Of a DNA stretch of 64,000 bases, positions 28,422-38,332 are shown in pieces. The DNA is from Oscillatoria acuminata PCC 6304 (lineage in GTDB: Bacteria; Cyanobacteriota; Cyanobacteriia; Cyanobacteriales; Laspinemataceae). The stretch covers positions 5,829,227-5,893,226 of the forward strand of contig NC_019693.1 of NCBI RefSeq assembly GCF_000317105.1, given 5' to 3'. Made by a program: the position numbers and the translations under genes. Each line of letters begins with the position of its first letter. Position 1 is the stretch's first letter. The notes below the pieces were generated by a model. The model made no database searches. It was given only the letters and a program-made list of their open reading frames with translations, and was not told the DNA's origin.

Positions 28422-29192
28422 TTACAACATTAATCGCAGCAACAGTACCCCCATCGACCCAACAAACCGCATAAAACCGCCCCCACCGCCCCCGGCTTCT
28501 TCTGGATTTTGAGCCGCTTCAATTTGAGCAATCAAGATTTCTGTCGCTTCAAACGCTTGAGTATTGTTTTGAATTGCAAACAATTGTTTCGCATATTCCG
28601 CATCGCCCTGAGCACCGGAGAAATCGCCTGTATCCGCACGAACGATACTCCGTGCGAGATAGGCGGGGGCAAATTCCGGATCCAGGACTAATGCCTGATT
28701 GAAATAGGCGATCGCCTTTTGATGATTGTTGCGTTGGGCTTCACCAACGCCCCAGTTATAAACATCCTCGACCGCTAACACAGTCCGGGGAGTGCCTATT
28801 GCTCCTTGGAGATTTGCCCCATCCAACTGTGCGCCGGTTAAGTCCGCATCCACAAGATACGCCTCTCGCAAATCTGCACCCCGCAGATCCGCACCCTGGA
28901 GATTTACCCCCATCAGGTTCGCGCCAAACAAAGATGCACCTTTGAGGTCCGCCCCACTCAGGTCCGCCCCGGTGAGTTGTGCCCGACTCAGATTAGCCCG
29001 GACCAAATTTGCCCCACTCAGTTGAGCATTCGCTAGATTGGCCATCACCAAACCGGCACCACTCAGGTCACACTGGAGACATTGCTTGGTGGAAAGCAGT
29101 TGTTGAGTATGTTGAACATTTTCGGCAGTGGCAACACTGGTCAAGCACAGGGTGCTGAACAAGACTGCGGGAAGGAGAAATTGTCGGTTCAT
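28422..29192 (-). CDS. Secreted pentapeptide-repeat plus TPR protein
   Basis: 256 residues. Signal peptide (about 1–23, cut after VATA). CxxC in KQCLQCDL (38–43) opens a run of A(D/N)LxX pentapeptide repeats (about 42–130), forming a right-handed β-helix. TPR-like helices follow ([23 protein letters not shown], about 160–215). The end has a poly-Gly stretch then a hydrophobic helix ([23 protein letters not shown]), suggesting a C-terminal membrane anchor. Periplasmic or thylakoid-lumen location is likely. Pentapeptide proteins of this kind are abundant in cyanobacteria with few assigned roles. ATG 29192. Confidence 0.8.
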   Translation of the reverse strand: MNRQFLLPAVLFSTLCLTSVATAENVQHTQQLLSTKQCLQCDLSGAGLVMANLANAQLSGANLVRANLSRAQLTGADLSGADLKGASLFGANLMGVNLQGADLRGADLREAYLVDADLTGAQLDGANLQGAIGTPRTVLAVEDVYNWGVGEAQRNNHQKAIAYFNQALVLDPEFAPAYLARSIVRADTGDFSGAQGDAEYAKQLFAIQNNTQAFEATEILIAQIEAAQNPEEAGGGGGGFMRFVGSMGVLLLRLML

Positions 29193-29204
29193 AGTCGATC
29201 CTTA

Positions 29205-29477
29205 ATGGCTACAGAAACGCAGGAATCTCGCCCTGGGAAAAACCCGTGGAATCAATGCTGGAATCAACAGTTTGACCCCAGAGGTCACTTGATTATTGTA
29301 AAGGGTTTGGGGAGTTGGCAACGGGTCCATCCCGGGGATCGTTGGGGGGTGGTGGGTGTCGCCCCGGGTGAGGATGCGATCGCCCTGACCGAGTTCTGTA
29401 GAGTTGAGTCACACTTTGAACCGAGGCAGACTCACCGGACCCCTCGCCTGCGATCGCTGCATCAGGAAAACTTTTAG
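29205..29477 (+). CDS. Uncertain 90-residue hypothetical ORF
   Basis: Divergent from the pentapeptide gene. From ATG 29205 the product is basic with Trp and Gly (WQRVHPGDRWGVVGVAPGEDAI). The frame stays open upstream into the opposite gene, but that part is shadow. No ribosome binding site or domain seen. It could be a real small protein preceding the next gene, or chance. Confidence 0.35.
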   Translation: MATETQESRPGKNPWNQCWNQQFDPRGHLIIVKGLGSWQRVHPGDRWGVVGVAPGEDAIALTEFCRVESHFEPRQTHRTPRLRSLHQENF

Positions 29478-29512
29478 AGGATATTATTGATATTCATGAG
29501 TAGGAAATAGCT

Positions 29513-29773
29513 ATGTCAACTTCGCCTTACTCGGGCCAATCCCCAGAACCCAAGCCACTGTGCGATTTGAAAGCCCGTCTACTCCAGACGGTTGGCAACG
29601 AGTTTCTGGCCCCCTTAGAGATCGTTCACCAGTCTACCTATTTATTAGCCTGTTTTGGCAATACCTGGGAAATCACGACCTGCATTCAACATTTGCATCG
29701 CATTCAAGAGGCAGTTGAACAAATGAATTCTGTATTAGAAAAATGTCTGGAGGCGGAGAGAAAAAGGGACTGA
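29513..29773 (+). CDS. Orphan HisKA-like (DHp) domain protein without the phospho-histidine
   Basis: 86 residues. The segment RLLQTVGNEFLAPLEIVHQSTYLL (about 22–46) aligns with the dimerisation helix of histidine kinases, where HEFRTPL would stand; here Asn replaces the phospho-accepting His. The second half, IQHLHRIQEAVEQMNSVLEKCL, matches the second helix (LxRIQxAVxxMxxLLexvL). No ATPase domain follows. AGGA seven bases before ATG supports a real gene. It may dimerise with kinases as a decoy or be a remnant. The resemblance is by eye only. Confidence 0.6.
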   Translation: MSTSPYSGQSPEPKPLCDLKARLLQTVGNEFLAPLEIVHQSTYLLACFGNTWEITTCIQHLHRIQEAVEQMNSVLEKCLEAERKRD

Positions 29774-30633
29774 ATTAAAGCTATTGCCCTGGCTTTTTCG
29801 GACTTTCTGTTAGTCTTGTTAAGTTAAATATTGTTTGTTGCTTTTTAATCAGCTATCTTTCTAATTTTTTTATTCCACGGATCAGCATTCAATTCAATGT
29901 TTTCTGAGCCAGAGCGAGGGGTTCGTTGACTGGCTCTCTCTTGTGGATTTATAATTACTGAACACGAGACTGATTCAGAGAGGGTGTTCGGCATTTAAGT
30001 TGTGTACTACTAGCGAGCAAGATGCTCCCACGGACAAAAATGTACGCGCATAACTGTGGGACTATATATGATGGAGTCGTGCCGATCGCCTTGAGGACTG
30101 ACCCAAGACGGGAGTTGCCACCCCTGTCTCAGACACCGAGGCAAAATGGGGCGGATCGGCAACACAATATCCTCGGAAATTTTAATGGGGAATCCGTGAC
30201 CTAAATTTTAGCGACCCAGTGGTACGCTTAAAAAGGCAAGAGTGAACATTGCCTTAGTTCCAAGGCGATCGCCACCGGTTAAGTCTGGGATCCCCTGAAC
30301 AACCCTAGGCCATGATCTTGTGCCAAGACAATTCCAAGGTTCCTCAATGGGCGATCCGCTCGGTTGAGATCTCAGTCAGCACTTCTGCAAGACTCCCTCA
30401 TCAGGGAAATAAGTTTAGAGGGTCCGGCGATCGCATCATTTAGGCGATCGCGCACTGAGTGGACTCAATCTCCCTTCCGTGATCTCCCCGTCGAGGCTAA
30501 ATTCAGGGATACCGCGATCGGGCAAACAATCCCGATCTCGATTGCCTCAATCGGTACTATTTAAACAAACCCTGAGGCGAAATCTTTTTTCTCGTTCTCG
30601 TTATTTACCTGCATTATTATAGACGGGCATTTC
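29774..30633. other. Intergenic, 0.86 kb, no gene recognised
   Basis: Short open frames exist (30022–30204, 30364–30564) without ribosome binding sites or protein-like composition. Several HIP1 sites. No tRNA or terminator hairpin identified. Confidence 0.45.
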
Positions 30634-31386
30634 ATGAAACCTAAGTGGCTGTTTTTTTTAGCAATATTAACCCTCTTTTTCTTGGGAGTTCGCGAGGTAA
30701 CCCCGGTCCAAAAAGACCCGATCCCCCCTGCCACTGTCACCACAGAAACACCCCGTATTGATTTTCCTCTCATTCCAGGAAGCTACTGGGTTTATGAAGG
30801 AATGACACAGTGGATGTCTCCCAATTCAGGTCAAATCAACCAAACCCCGATTACCTGGAAAATGGAAGTGGTAGATCGCTTTGAAAGGGGACCCTTAAAA
30901 ATCGCAATTTTAAAAGGATTTCCGGCTGATGTAGCCTGGTATAGTCAAGGAAAAGAACGGGGAAACCATCTGATTATTGAAGTATCCCCGGGAAAGTTTT
31001 ATTTAGTCAGTGATGAAAGAGCCCGACTTGTCTTACAACGGTTAACGGATGAGGCGGATGTGTTGGTGAACCTACTGGAAGACTTAGAACTCTTGCTTGA
31101 CCTGCCCCTAATTCCGGGGAAAGTATTTGGTCCTTCAGAACAAATCACGCGCCTAGATGGGGGATATCGATGGAACGTTGAGACATCGGAGCAAGTGGGG
31201 TTGGAGGTCCCGGGAATTTCATCCAGGGAGAGTCATATTCAGTATCATTTAACCTTCCGAACTGCACCGGATATGATGAATATTTATTTTGTCCCCGGCA
31301 TCGGTATTACTCGATATCAATACCAACATCACGGGGCGATCGCAGAAACCGACCTAAAATTAATTGAATATTATCCGGGACATTAG
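30634..31386 (+). CDS. Exported protein of unknown function
   Basis: 250 residues. N-terminal hydrophobic stretch LFFLAILTLFFLGV (5–18) after MKPKW: a signal peptide or anchor. The mature part is β-rich: FPLIPGSYWVYEG, WKMEVVDRF, then DLPLIPGKVFG and YFVPGIGITRYQYQHHG. This PGxxWxYxG…GxGxxxxxYxxHG layout is common in secreted β-sandwich-like hypothetical proteins of bacteria. No Cys lipobox. ATG 30634. Single gene. Confidence 0.7.
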   Translation: MKPKWLFFLAILTLFFLGVREVTPVQKDPIPPATVTTETPRIDFPLIPGSYWVYEGMTQWMSPNSGQINQTPITWKMEVVDRFERGPLKIAILKGFPADVAWYSQGKERGNHLIIEVSPGKFYLVSDERARLVLQRLTDEADVLVNLLEDLELLLDLPLIPGKVFGPSEQITRLDGGYRWNVETSEQVGLEVPGISSRESHIQYHLTFRTAPDMMNIYFVPGIGITRYQYQHHGAIAETDLKLIEYYPGH

Positions 31387-31618
31387 GGGTGTTTCATTAA
31401 GGGCAGATTCACCCTGAACTTTAGGCGGTGCGATCGCCTTTAGGTCAAGCCAGTTTCATCCACACCTTGGGGTCATACCCGTTGAGGTTCATCAATGAAT
31501 CCGCTTTGGTTTAAGGTCCCGAAACCCTAATTTTTGCAGAGTTGAAAAGTTCAGAAAATTGAAGCTGCTCCCTACATGGAGGTAAGTTAATTAAGGCAGT
31601 ATTTCTAAAGCAGCTAAA

Positions 31619-32260
31619 CTAGCTTACAGCAGGAGCAGCGACTAACTGGGTTACTCCTCTAGTCATTTTGTAAGAGTTGGATTGACTCGGACAGACCGAG
31701 AGTTCATTGACTCTCTGAATCACAGCCAAAAAGTCTTTTACCTCTGATGGACTACGAAGAATAAAAACTCGTTTATCTCCACAACATTGATCGATTTTTT
31801 CACGAACCAAGGAACGCTCTTGTTTCACATAGTTCAAAGTCTGGATTAACCCTTTTAAAAACCCATATTCCTGGAGATTTCTAGGATAATTATTTAAGAA
31901 AATCTTCCGCAATTTCCCCTCGGGTTGAAATAATCTTTTTAACAATCTCCATACACAAACGTTGTGGGGCAAATCTAACCATATAATTGTATCAGCTGCC
32001 GCAAAACGCCGCTCATAAATAAAATCGGGATTCGTAGGATCTCCATTTCCTTCGATAATCCAAGCCGGTTGTTGGAGATAGCTCTCTAAGCGGTTTTTGC
32101 CTTGAGACTCCGTTGTCACACACTCTCCCGATTGGCCCAGGATAGCATCGGCATGAATGACTTCTACATTAACAATGGAACAGAGGTGATGAGCGAGGGT
32201 GGTTTTCCCCGAGCCTTTAGGCCCGATAATTGCTATTTTTTTCATATTTCTATTATTCAT
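31619..32260 (-). CDS. P-loop nucleoside/adenylate kinase-like protein (topology modulation family)
   Basis: 213 residues. Walker A GPKGSGKTTLA near residue 12–22 (first Met is MNNRNMKK; the second Met at residue 6 is a likely alternative start). HADAI and WIIEGNGDPTNPDFIYERRFAAADTIIWLDLP match the FlaR/topology-modulation kinase family, which has a kinase fold and unproven substrate. The C-terminal 40 residues (after IQRVNE) are unrelated and Ser/Thr-rich, perhaps read-out of a drifted stop. Cytoplasmic, monocistronic. Confidence 0.7.
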   Translation of the reverse strand: MNNRNMKKIAIIGPKGSGKTTLAHHLCSIVNVEVIHADAILGQSGECVTTESQGKNRLESYLQQPAWIIEGNGDPTNPDFIYERRFAAADTIIWLDLPHNVCVWRLLKRLFQPEGKLRKIFLNNYPRNLQEYGFLKGLIQTLNYVKQERSLVREKIDQCCGDKRVFILRSPSEVKDFLAVIQRVNELSVCPSQSNSYKMTRGVTQLVAAPAVS

Positions 32261-32940
32261 GAATTGGGTGCTTGTTTCAGCTATTTAAGTTTAAGTTTAG
32301 TTTAAGATTTAGGAAAGTATGATCTACCTAACAGCATAGATTTTTTTAACCCATAATCACCCAAAGGTGAAATTGGAGATAACTCAAAAAATCAATTTCA
32401 AATTGAGTTAGGACTCTCAACACTCCTAATTGAATTAAGTAACCTTCTAAATGACCGAGTTATCGTTGACTAACTTCATAAATCCTCACTTCTCGGATGA
32501 GGAGGAATTAAAGTTTGTTTTCTCAGTCTAAAACTAGGGGTAAATCTGTAAATTTAGATACAAAACTTAGAAGATTTTGAGACTCGTGGAAGAACTGGCT
32601 CCCACTGGCATCTGCACCCCAGTTGTTAGGTATGGTAATGCCTATTTCGGTATTTTGAAATCTATCTAAATATATATCTCCGTATATTCCACAGGTACGT
32701 TGCTACAAACTGGATGCGAGAGCAATTTAAAAGTCTTGGGCAGTACAGAGGACGGGTTTTCTCCTGCTCATCAAGGTTAAGCTCTTTTTACCGTCATCCC
32801 ATTAGTAGCGCGGTTGCGGATATCTATCTCTGGAGTTAGTGTAGCTTGAAGCTCCAGTTTATGACCTCTGTCTAATTGTAGATTTGTTAAGATATCTGTA
32901 TTTTTACGGAATCCAAGGGCAGAGGTAAGCTGGAGGAGAG
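32261..32940. other. Intergenic, 0.68 kb, mostly non-coding
   Basis: AT-rich. One hairpin, AACTCAA/TTGAGTT, at about 32380–32410. No gene supported apart from the small ORF starting at 32941. Confidence 0.4.
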
Positions 32941-33111
32941 ATGGGGCGGGCAAGTCCAGGTTTTTTTAGCAAGACGGTGATTAAATTAGCCGGCGGTCCC
33001 CTCCCCGGTGTCGTGGGGCGCTCAAAAGTGGTTACACCTGATGAATCCGGAAAAATTGACGCCCTCAGCTTTACAGCAGTTTTTGTCAAAACTTTAGAGG
33101 GGGAAGATTGA
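32941..33111 (+). CDS. Small 56-residue hypothetical protein
   Basis: ATG 32941 directly after GGAGGAGAG, a strong ribosome binding site though slightly close. The product reads MGRASPGFFSKTVIKLAGGP and later VVGRSKVVTPDESGKIDALS: basic and Gly-rich at the front, acidic at the end, with no membrane segment or Cys. Codon use fits host genes. Below usual ORF cut-offs. Function unknown. Confidence 0.55.
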   Translation: MGRASPGFFSKTVIKLAGGPLPGVVGRSKVVTPDESGKIDALSFTAVFVKTLEGED

Positions 33112-33424
33112 GGGGGTTGAGGAGAGGGTCACCGAGGAGAAGTTAATAAAATTTAACAATCATCCGAGGGTCACTCAGGAGAATGTCAAGACAGTAGCGG
33201 GTATCGATCGCGATCGCCCTTTGTGATCGAGAAACACCTGCATAGGAACCGCGATCGCCTGCGATCGCCTGGAGCACTCCCACCGGAATTACCCCAGACA
33301 ACCCCATGATCTATCCCCCCTGACCCCCGCAATTGCACCGATCTCCACCGCTAATTCCAGGCAAGGAGTGCGGTAGTCTATATTGAAGTACCGTATTCGG
33401 CATCAGCCACTCTACCTCAAGATT
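33112..33424. other. Intergenic leader of hemC
   Basis: Contains a cluster of overlapping HIP1-type GCGATCGC sites near 33205–33270. Presumably holds the hemC promoter; no clear −35/−10 pair was chosen. Confidence 0.4.
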
Positions 33425-34393
33425 ATGACCTCTACTGTTTCCGGTCCTCCCCTCACGGTTCATATTGGATCGAGAAAAAGCCAATTGGCTTTAGTGCAAA
33501 CCCATTGGGTGCAAGAACAACTCCAAAAACACTTTCCCGATCGCCGGTTTGAAGTTCATACCATGAGCACTCAAGGCGACATCATCCTCGATGTCGCCCT
33601 GGCCAAAATTGGGGATAAAGGACTGTTCACCAAAGAATTAGAAGTCGGAATGCTGCAACGAGAAACCGATCTCGCCGTCCATTCCCTCAAAGACCTTCCC
33701 ACCAATCTACCGGAAGGACTCATCCTCGGATGCATCACCGAACGGGAAAATCCCGCCGATGCGCTGGTAGTCCATGAAAAACACCAAGATAAACAACTAG
33801 AAACCCTCCCAGAAGGGGCCGTGATTGGGACCTCTTCCTTGAGACGTTTAGCCCAGTTGCGCCATCACTATCCCCATTTGGAGTTTAAAGACATTCGGGG
33901 AAACCTCAATACCCGATTAGCCAAACTGGATGAAGGACAGTATGACGCCATTATCCTCGCCTTCGCCGGATTACATCGCCTGGGAATGGCCGATCGCATT
34001 CATCAAGTCATTCCCCCGGAAATCTCCCTCCATGCCGTCGGACAAGGGGCCCTTGGCATCGAATGCCGCGCCAATGACCCGGCAATCCTGGAACTGATTA
34101 AAGTCTTGGAACATCAGGAAACCGCGCAACGCTGTCATGCAGAACGGGCCTTTTTACGCAGACTGGAAGGGGGTTGTCAAGTCCCGATCGGGGTCAATAC
34201 CCAGATTCAAGATAACAACCTCACCTTAACTGGTATGGTTGCCAGTCTCGATGGCAAGCGACTCCTGAAAGAAAAAGTCACAGGTCCCGCCACCGATGCG
34301 GAACAACTCGGCATCCAACTCGCCGAAACCTTGCGTCAAATGGGTGCTCAGGAAATCCTTGATGAAATCTTTGCTCAAATTCAGCGTAGTTAA
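33425..34393 (+). CDS. hemC: Hydroxymethylbilane synthase (porphobilinogen deaminase)
   Basis: Joins four porphobilinogens into hydroxymethylbilane for heme, chlorophyll and bilins. The 322-residue form starting at ATG 33425 ([20 protein letters not shown]) fits the family; a TTG at 33383 would add 14 unlikely residues. Dipyrromethane cofactor Cys is in [10 protein letters not shown] (C251). Catalytic Asp and Arg motifs: [31 protein letters not shown] and [12 protein letters not shown] are all present. Cytoplasmic. Alone, as common for hemC in cyanobacteria. Confidence 0.97.
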   Translation: MTSTVSGPPLTVHIGSRKSQLALVQTHWVQEQLQKHFPDRRFEVHTMSTQGDIILDVALAKIGDKGLFTKELEVGMLQRETDLAVHSLKDLPTNLPEGLILGCITERENPADALVVHEKHQDKQLETLPEGAVIGTSSLRRLAQLRHHYPHLEFKDIRGNLNTRLAKLDEGQYDAIILAFAGLHRLGMADRIHQVIPPEISLHAVGQGALGIECRANDPAILELIKVLEHQETAQRCHAERAFLRRLEGGCQVPIGVNTQIQDNNLTLTGMVASLDGKRLLKEKVTGPATDAEQLGIQLAETLRQMGAQEILDEIFAQIQRS

Positions 34394-34519
34394 TCCCACC
34401 CGGGGAGAAATGTTGCCTGGATAATACGGTTAAGTCCCTGGAATGAGTGAAGTTTAGTAGAGACGCATTCAATGGCAGCGTCTCTACTTCACCCTTGCGA
34501 TCGGAGTACCACAACCGTC

Positions 34520-35245
34520 ATGACTCATTCCATCAACCCCTTTGCCACTGCGCTACAGTTTACCCTCAAATGGGAAGGCGGGGCCGGACACCCGCAGGAC
34601 CTCGCTGGTGCCGTCAATCGCGGGATTAGCCAAGGTACCTATGATACCTATCGTCGCAACCAAGGCTTATCGGTTCAATCGGTCCACTTGCTAACCGACT
34701 CAGAACTGGAAGAGATTTATTTTCACAGTTACTGGAAACTGTCCAAAGCGGATTTGATGTGTTTGCCCTTGAGTATTGTCCACTTCGATACAGCGGTCAA
34801 TTTTCATGTCTCTGGCAGCATTGAATTTTTACAAGAAGCGATCGGGGGGTTAAGCATTGATGGCAAATTTGGCCAGAATACCCAACGCGCTTTGGAGAAA
34901 TACAACAATCTGGAAACCGCTAAACGGTATTGCCATAGTCGGATTGCCTATCGTCATCAGCGGGTTAAAGCTAATCCCAGTCAGGAGATATTTTTAGAGG
35001 GATGGTTACGCCGCGATCGCGATTTACTCACCTATATTGAGCAATGGGCTCAAGACGCCACCGAGACCCCACCAGAGAAATCTCCTATCCTCTCCTCGGT
35101 CCCCCCATTGCCGGAGAAAATGCTAGGGGAGGAACCCGCGAACCCCACAACATCAGAGGAAAAATCAGAAGAAGTCTTCAAAAAACTCCAGCAGGCGATC
35201 GCCTTGCTGCAAGATGTCGTCGATACCCTCAAAACCAGCCGATAG
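34520..35245 (+). CDS. GH108-type lysozyme-like protein (phage-type muramidase)
   Basis: 241 residues from ATG 34520. N-terminal GH108 domain: FTLKWEGGAGHPQDLAGAVN with the catalytic Glu in the EGG motif, followed by RGISQGTYDTYR; a peptidoglycan-binding-like region follows (VHFDTAVNFHVSGSIEFLQEAI, GKFGQNTQRALEKYN; about 85–160). The last 70 residues are Pro/Ser/Glu-rich and end in a short helix (VFKKLQQAIALLQDVVDTL). No signal peptide, so release would need a holin or lysis. Such genes are typical of phages and often domesticated. The frame continues upstream to an ATG at 34472, but that part is low in family likeness. Confidence 0.8.
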   Translation: MTHSINPFATALQFTLKWEGGAGHPQDLAGAVNRGISQGTYDTYRRNQGLSVQSVHLLTDSELEEIYFHSYWKLSKADLMCLPLSIVHFDTAVNFHVSGSIEFLQEAIGGLSIDGKFGQNTQRALEKYNNLETAKRYCHSRIAYRHQRVKANPSQEIFLEGWLRRDRDLLTYIEQWAQDATETPPEKSPILSSVPPLPEKMLGEEPANPTTSEEKSEEVFKKLQQAIALLQDVVDTLKTSR

Positions 35246-35387
35246 CCATCATTTCCCCAGCGCCACCCCTGAAGCATTGCCTTCCTCGTCATCCAGTTTT
35301 TCATCCCAACATCTCTTCCCTGTCTCAGATTTACGATACCCCTCGACAGGTATGATGGCGGTACGGATAACTTAAGGAAACACGCGA

Positions 35388-36818
35388 GTGAAGTTAAAAA
35401 TATTATTTGTTGCCGCAGAAGCGGCTCCCATTGCTAAAGTGGGTGGCATGGCAGATGTCGTCGGATCCTTGCCTAAAATTCTCAGACAGATGGGACATGA
35501 TGTCCGCATCTTTCTTCCCTACTACGGCTTTCTCCCGGATAAAATGGACATTCCCGAGGACCCCATCTGGTCCGGCTATGCCATGTTCCAGGAGTTCTCC
35601 GTCTATGAAAGCGTCCTCCCCGGCACTGATGTCCCCTTGTATTTATTTGGACATCCCTCGTTTATCCCTCGGCGCATTTATGCCGGAGACGATGAAGATT
35701 GGCGGTTTACCCTGTTTTCCAATGGTGCAGCAGAATTTGCCTGGAACTACTGGAAACCCGATTTAATCCATTGCCACGATTGGCATACCGGCATGATTCC
35801 AGTCTGGATGAATCAATCCCCGGATATTGCCACCGCCTTCACGATTCATAACTTAGCCTACCAAGGACCTTGGCGCTGGAAATTAGAGCAGATGACCTGG
35901 TGTCCCTGGTATATGCAGGGTCATAATACAATGGCCGCAGCGGTGCAGTATGCCAATTTGGTGAATACGGTTTCTCCCACTTATGCCGAGCAAATTAAGA
36001 CCCCCGCTTATGGCGAAACCCTAGAAGGGTTAATGTCTTTTATCAGCAGTAAATTAGTTGGAATTGTCAACGGGATTGATACCGATTCTTACAATCCCGC
36101 CACTGATAAATATCTGGAGCAAACTTTCACCGCTGAAACCATCGACAAGCGGATGGCCAATAAGATTGCTTTGCAAGAAGAAGTCGGTTTGGAGGTGAAT
36201 AAAAAAGCCTTCTTAATTGGGATGGTGACCCGATTGGTGGAGCAAAAAGGTTTGGATTTGACGATTCAAATCCTGGACCGATTTATGGCTTATACGGATT
36301 CCCAGTTTATTTTACTCGGGACTGGCGATCGCAACTATGAAACCCAAATGTGGCAACTCGCGACCCGCTATCCCGGACGCATGGCCACCTATTTACTCTA
36401 CAATGATTCCCTCTCTCGTCGCATCTATGGCGGAAGCGATGCCTTCCTGATGCCGAGTCGCTTTGAACCCTGTGGAATCAGTCAATTATTAGCCATGCGT
36501 TATGGTTGTGTTCCCATTGTTCGTCGAACCGGGGGTTTAGTCGATACGGTTACTCACCATGACCCCGTGAATAAACTAGGGACGGGTTACTGTTTTGATC
36601 GCTATGAAACCTTAGACCTATTTACCTGCATGATCCGCGCCTGGGAAGGCTATCGTTATCAGGATTATTGGCAACAACTCCAAATCCGAGGGATGCAGCA
36701 GGACTTTAGCTGGAATAAATCCGCCAAAGAGTATGTCAAGATGTATCATTCCATCTATGGCATTACTGAAGAAGAACCCGAAGCCCTAGAAGCAGCAGCA
36801 GAAACCGCTAAATCCTAG
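35388..36818 (+). CDS. glgA: Glycogen synthase (ADP-glucose type)
   Basis: Extends α-1,4-glucan from ADP-glucose; GT5 family. 476 residues. The ADP-glucose site [14 protein letters not shown] is at about 17–30 (the KxGGL-type motif, with Met-Ala). Also [45 protein letters not shown] and the acceptor-end motif [35 protein letters not shown] start at 35388 after TAAGGA. The C-terminus is Glu/Ala-rich. The type resembles the cyanobacterial GlgA1 lineage by eye. Followed by a long terminator stem. Confidence 0.95.
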   Translation: MKLKILFVAAEAAPIAKVGGMADVVGSLPKILRQMGHDVRIFLPYYGFLPDKMDIPEDPIWSGYAMFQEFSVYESVLPGTDVPLYLFGHPSFIPRRIYAGDDEDWRFTLFSNGAAEFAWNYWKPDLIHCHDWHTGMIPVWMNQSPDIATAFTIHNLAYQGPWRWKLEQMTWCPWYMQGHNTMAAAVQYANLVNTVSPTYAEQIKTPAYGETLEGLMSFISSKLVGIVNGIDTDSYNPATDKYLEQTFTAETIDKRMANKIALQEEVGLEVNKKAFLIGMVTRLVEQKGLDLTIQILDRFMAYTDSQFILLGTGDRNYETQMWQLATRYPGRMATYLLYNDSLSRRIYGGSDAFLMPSRFEPCGISQLLAMRYGCVPIVRRTGGLVDTVTHHDPVNKLGTGYCFDRYETLDLFTCMIRAWEGYRYQDYWQQLQIRGMQQDFSWNKSAKEYVKMYHSIYGITEEEPEALEAAAETAKS

Positions 36819-36850
36819 GCGATGATTACATAATTAAATAGCCATGACCC

Positions 36851-36920
36851 AAAGCCGGGTTTCTCGTCCTAATTGATGGCTTTTTTGGCCAAATTTTTGA
36901 CAAGAAACCCGGCTTTTAAC
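36851..36920. terminator. Long-stem terminator after glgA, from a GAAACCCGG-type repeat
   Basis: Arms AAAGCCGGGTTTCT (36851–36864) and AGAAACCCGGCTTT (36903–36916), 14 perfect pairs, then TT. The 38-base loop holds a second small hairpin. It lies between convergent glgA and the M23 peptidase gene and can act on both strands. Confidence 0.8.
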
Positions 36921-36958
36921 TGTTACATTACCGATGATATCTGAGAGGATTTGAGCGA

Positions 36959-37873
36959 TTACCGCCCTAAAATTTGAGCGCGGATGAAATCTTCGGGATT
37001 TTCTGCCACCCATCCCTCCTCAGAAGTGGCGCGAACTTCAAAATGGAGATGGGGTTCAGTGCTGTCAGGATTACCCGAGTAACCGACCCTGCCAATTTGT
37101 TGAGACTGCCGTACCTGTTCACCGAGAGTCACAGAGATTTCACTCAAATGGGCGTAGCGAGTTTGTTTGCCCCCGGCATGATTAATCACGATCAGATTGC
37201 CATAGGCACCGCGATCGCCTGCAAAAACAACTACCCCTTGATCCGCCGCTAATACTGCGGTCCCGATCGCCGCCTTGTAATCAATCCCACTATGAAACTT
37301 CGGTTCTCCACTGCCTGAATTTAACCGAGTATAGCCAAATCTTAAAATCGGTTCCGCTTCTACCGGAAGGGGATACCCAGGAACTGGATTCAAGGTAGGA
37401 TCTACAACAGATGACACTGTTCCGGACCCTTCTGGATTGGTCCTTGACCAGATGACTCCGGGAACAAAAACAACCAAAGGAGGGGAGACTAAACAGCCAT
37501 TATTATCAAAAATTGCTGCTGCCGGTATCTTATAAATTGCTTCTAAGTCGTTCCAATTTTGTCCCGGTTGGACTCGGACCTCTATCCCATCAACAGGAGG
37601 AATCCGAATGGAGGTTCCCACCGGCGTTAAACCGCTTTGTAGAGATGGATTCATCCCGATCAGGGTTTCCGGTTTCAGTTCATATTGCGCGGCGATACTT
37701 TCCACGGTTTCACCATTTGCAATCCGATGACGTTGAATGCGATCGAGTATCGGAAGTCCCAACATTGCCGGACAATTATTCGTCTGGGATTCGGTATTAG
37801 CCCTGGCACTCCAGGGAGTCAGGGTCAAAGAGAGAAGAGTAGGCAAGAAAATCAGCCAACGAGATAACATCAT
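36959..37873 (-). CDS. Secreted LysM plus M23 metallopeptidase
   Basis: 304 residues. Signal peptide about 1–25 (SARA cut). LysM-like peptidoglycan-binding repeats at about 48–145 (HRIANGETVESIAAQYELKPETLIGMNP and VRVQPGQNWNDLEAIYKIP). M23 domain at about 185–300 with zinc ligands HSGID (His, Asp) and HLHFE (His), plus the KQTRYAHL His. It cleaves peptide bridges in peptidoglycan or activates amidases, in the periplasm. All zinc ligands are intact, so it is probably active. ATG 37873. Single gene. Confidence 0.92.
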   Translation of the reverse strand: MMLSRWLIFLPTLLSLTLTPWSARANTESQTNNCPAMLGLPILDRIQRHRIANGETVESIAAQYELKPETLIGMNPSLQSGLTPVGTSIRIPPVDGIEVRVQPGQNWNDLEAIYKIPAAAIFDNNGCLVSPPLVVFVPGVIWSRTNPEGSGTVSSVVDPTLNPVPGYPLPVEAEPILRFGYTRLNSGSGEPKFHSGIDYKAAIGTAVLAADQGVVVFAGDRGAYGNLIVINHAGGKQTRYAHLSEISVTLGEQVRQSQQIGRVGYSGNPDSTEPHLHFEVRATSEEGWVAENPEDFIRAQILGR

Positions 37874-38332
37874 AGCAATTCCAGAGTAAGTATCCAGAGT
37901 GAACCCTCTATCAAAGTTCAGGCTAATTTTGGAAAATCAAGGTTTTTGGTTGGATTCTAACATGATTTTTCAGCCACTGCACTCTCGCAGTCGTTTCCTA
38001 TTGACCCCTGCTATCCACTCATCCCTGTTCTTCATAACCTATCAACACCATAATTTCCCAATGTTCCTACGAACATTGGAAAATGCTAGAAATTGGGCTC
38101 TTGCAAGTGGCCCAAATAACAACAATCCCGTCCGAATAACTCGAACGGGATTGTCTGTTATAAAGATTTTAAAAAAGGCCAAGGGCCTGTCTTATGAACA
38201 CCTGAAAGGGGTGCGGTTTGTTATGGTTCTACTCTATCTGAACCTGGGGCGGAAGATGATCCCCCTTTGGATAGAACTGAACGAACCAGCAGACAGAGAC
38301 ATGAGACAGAAGGTCCCTGCTTAGGACTGGAT
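37874..38332. other. Non-coding stretch with two hairpins
   Basis: Perfect hairpins: CCAATGTTC-ctac-GAACATTGG (38058–38079) and ACAATCCCGT/ACGGGATTGT (38122–38154, 13-base loop). The second is terminator-like for leftward transcription of unknown origin or a small RNA. The 141-codon ORF across them is rejected. Confidence 0.55.

Noticed and set aside
29082-29204. Upstream extension of the 90-residue ORF
   Set aside because: It is a shadow of the opposite pentapeptide gene.
37899-38324. 141-codon ORF between the M23 peptidase and ubiA
   Set aside because: It runs through two perfect hairpins, has no recognisable domain and has repeat-like composition; probably non-coding.
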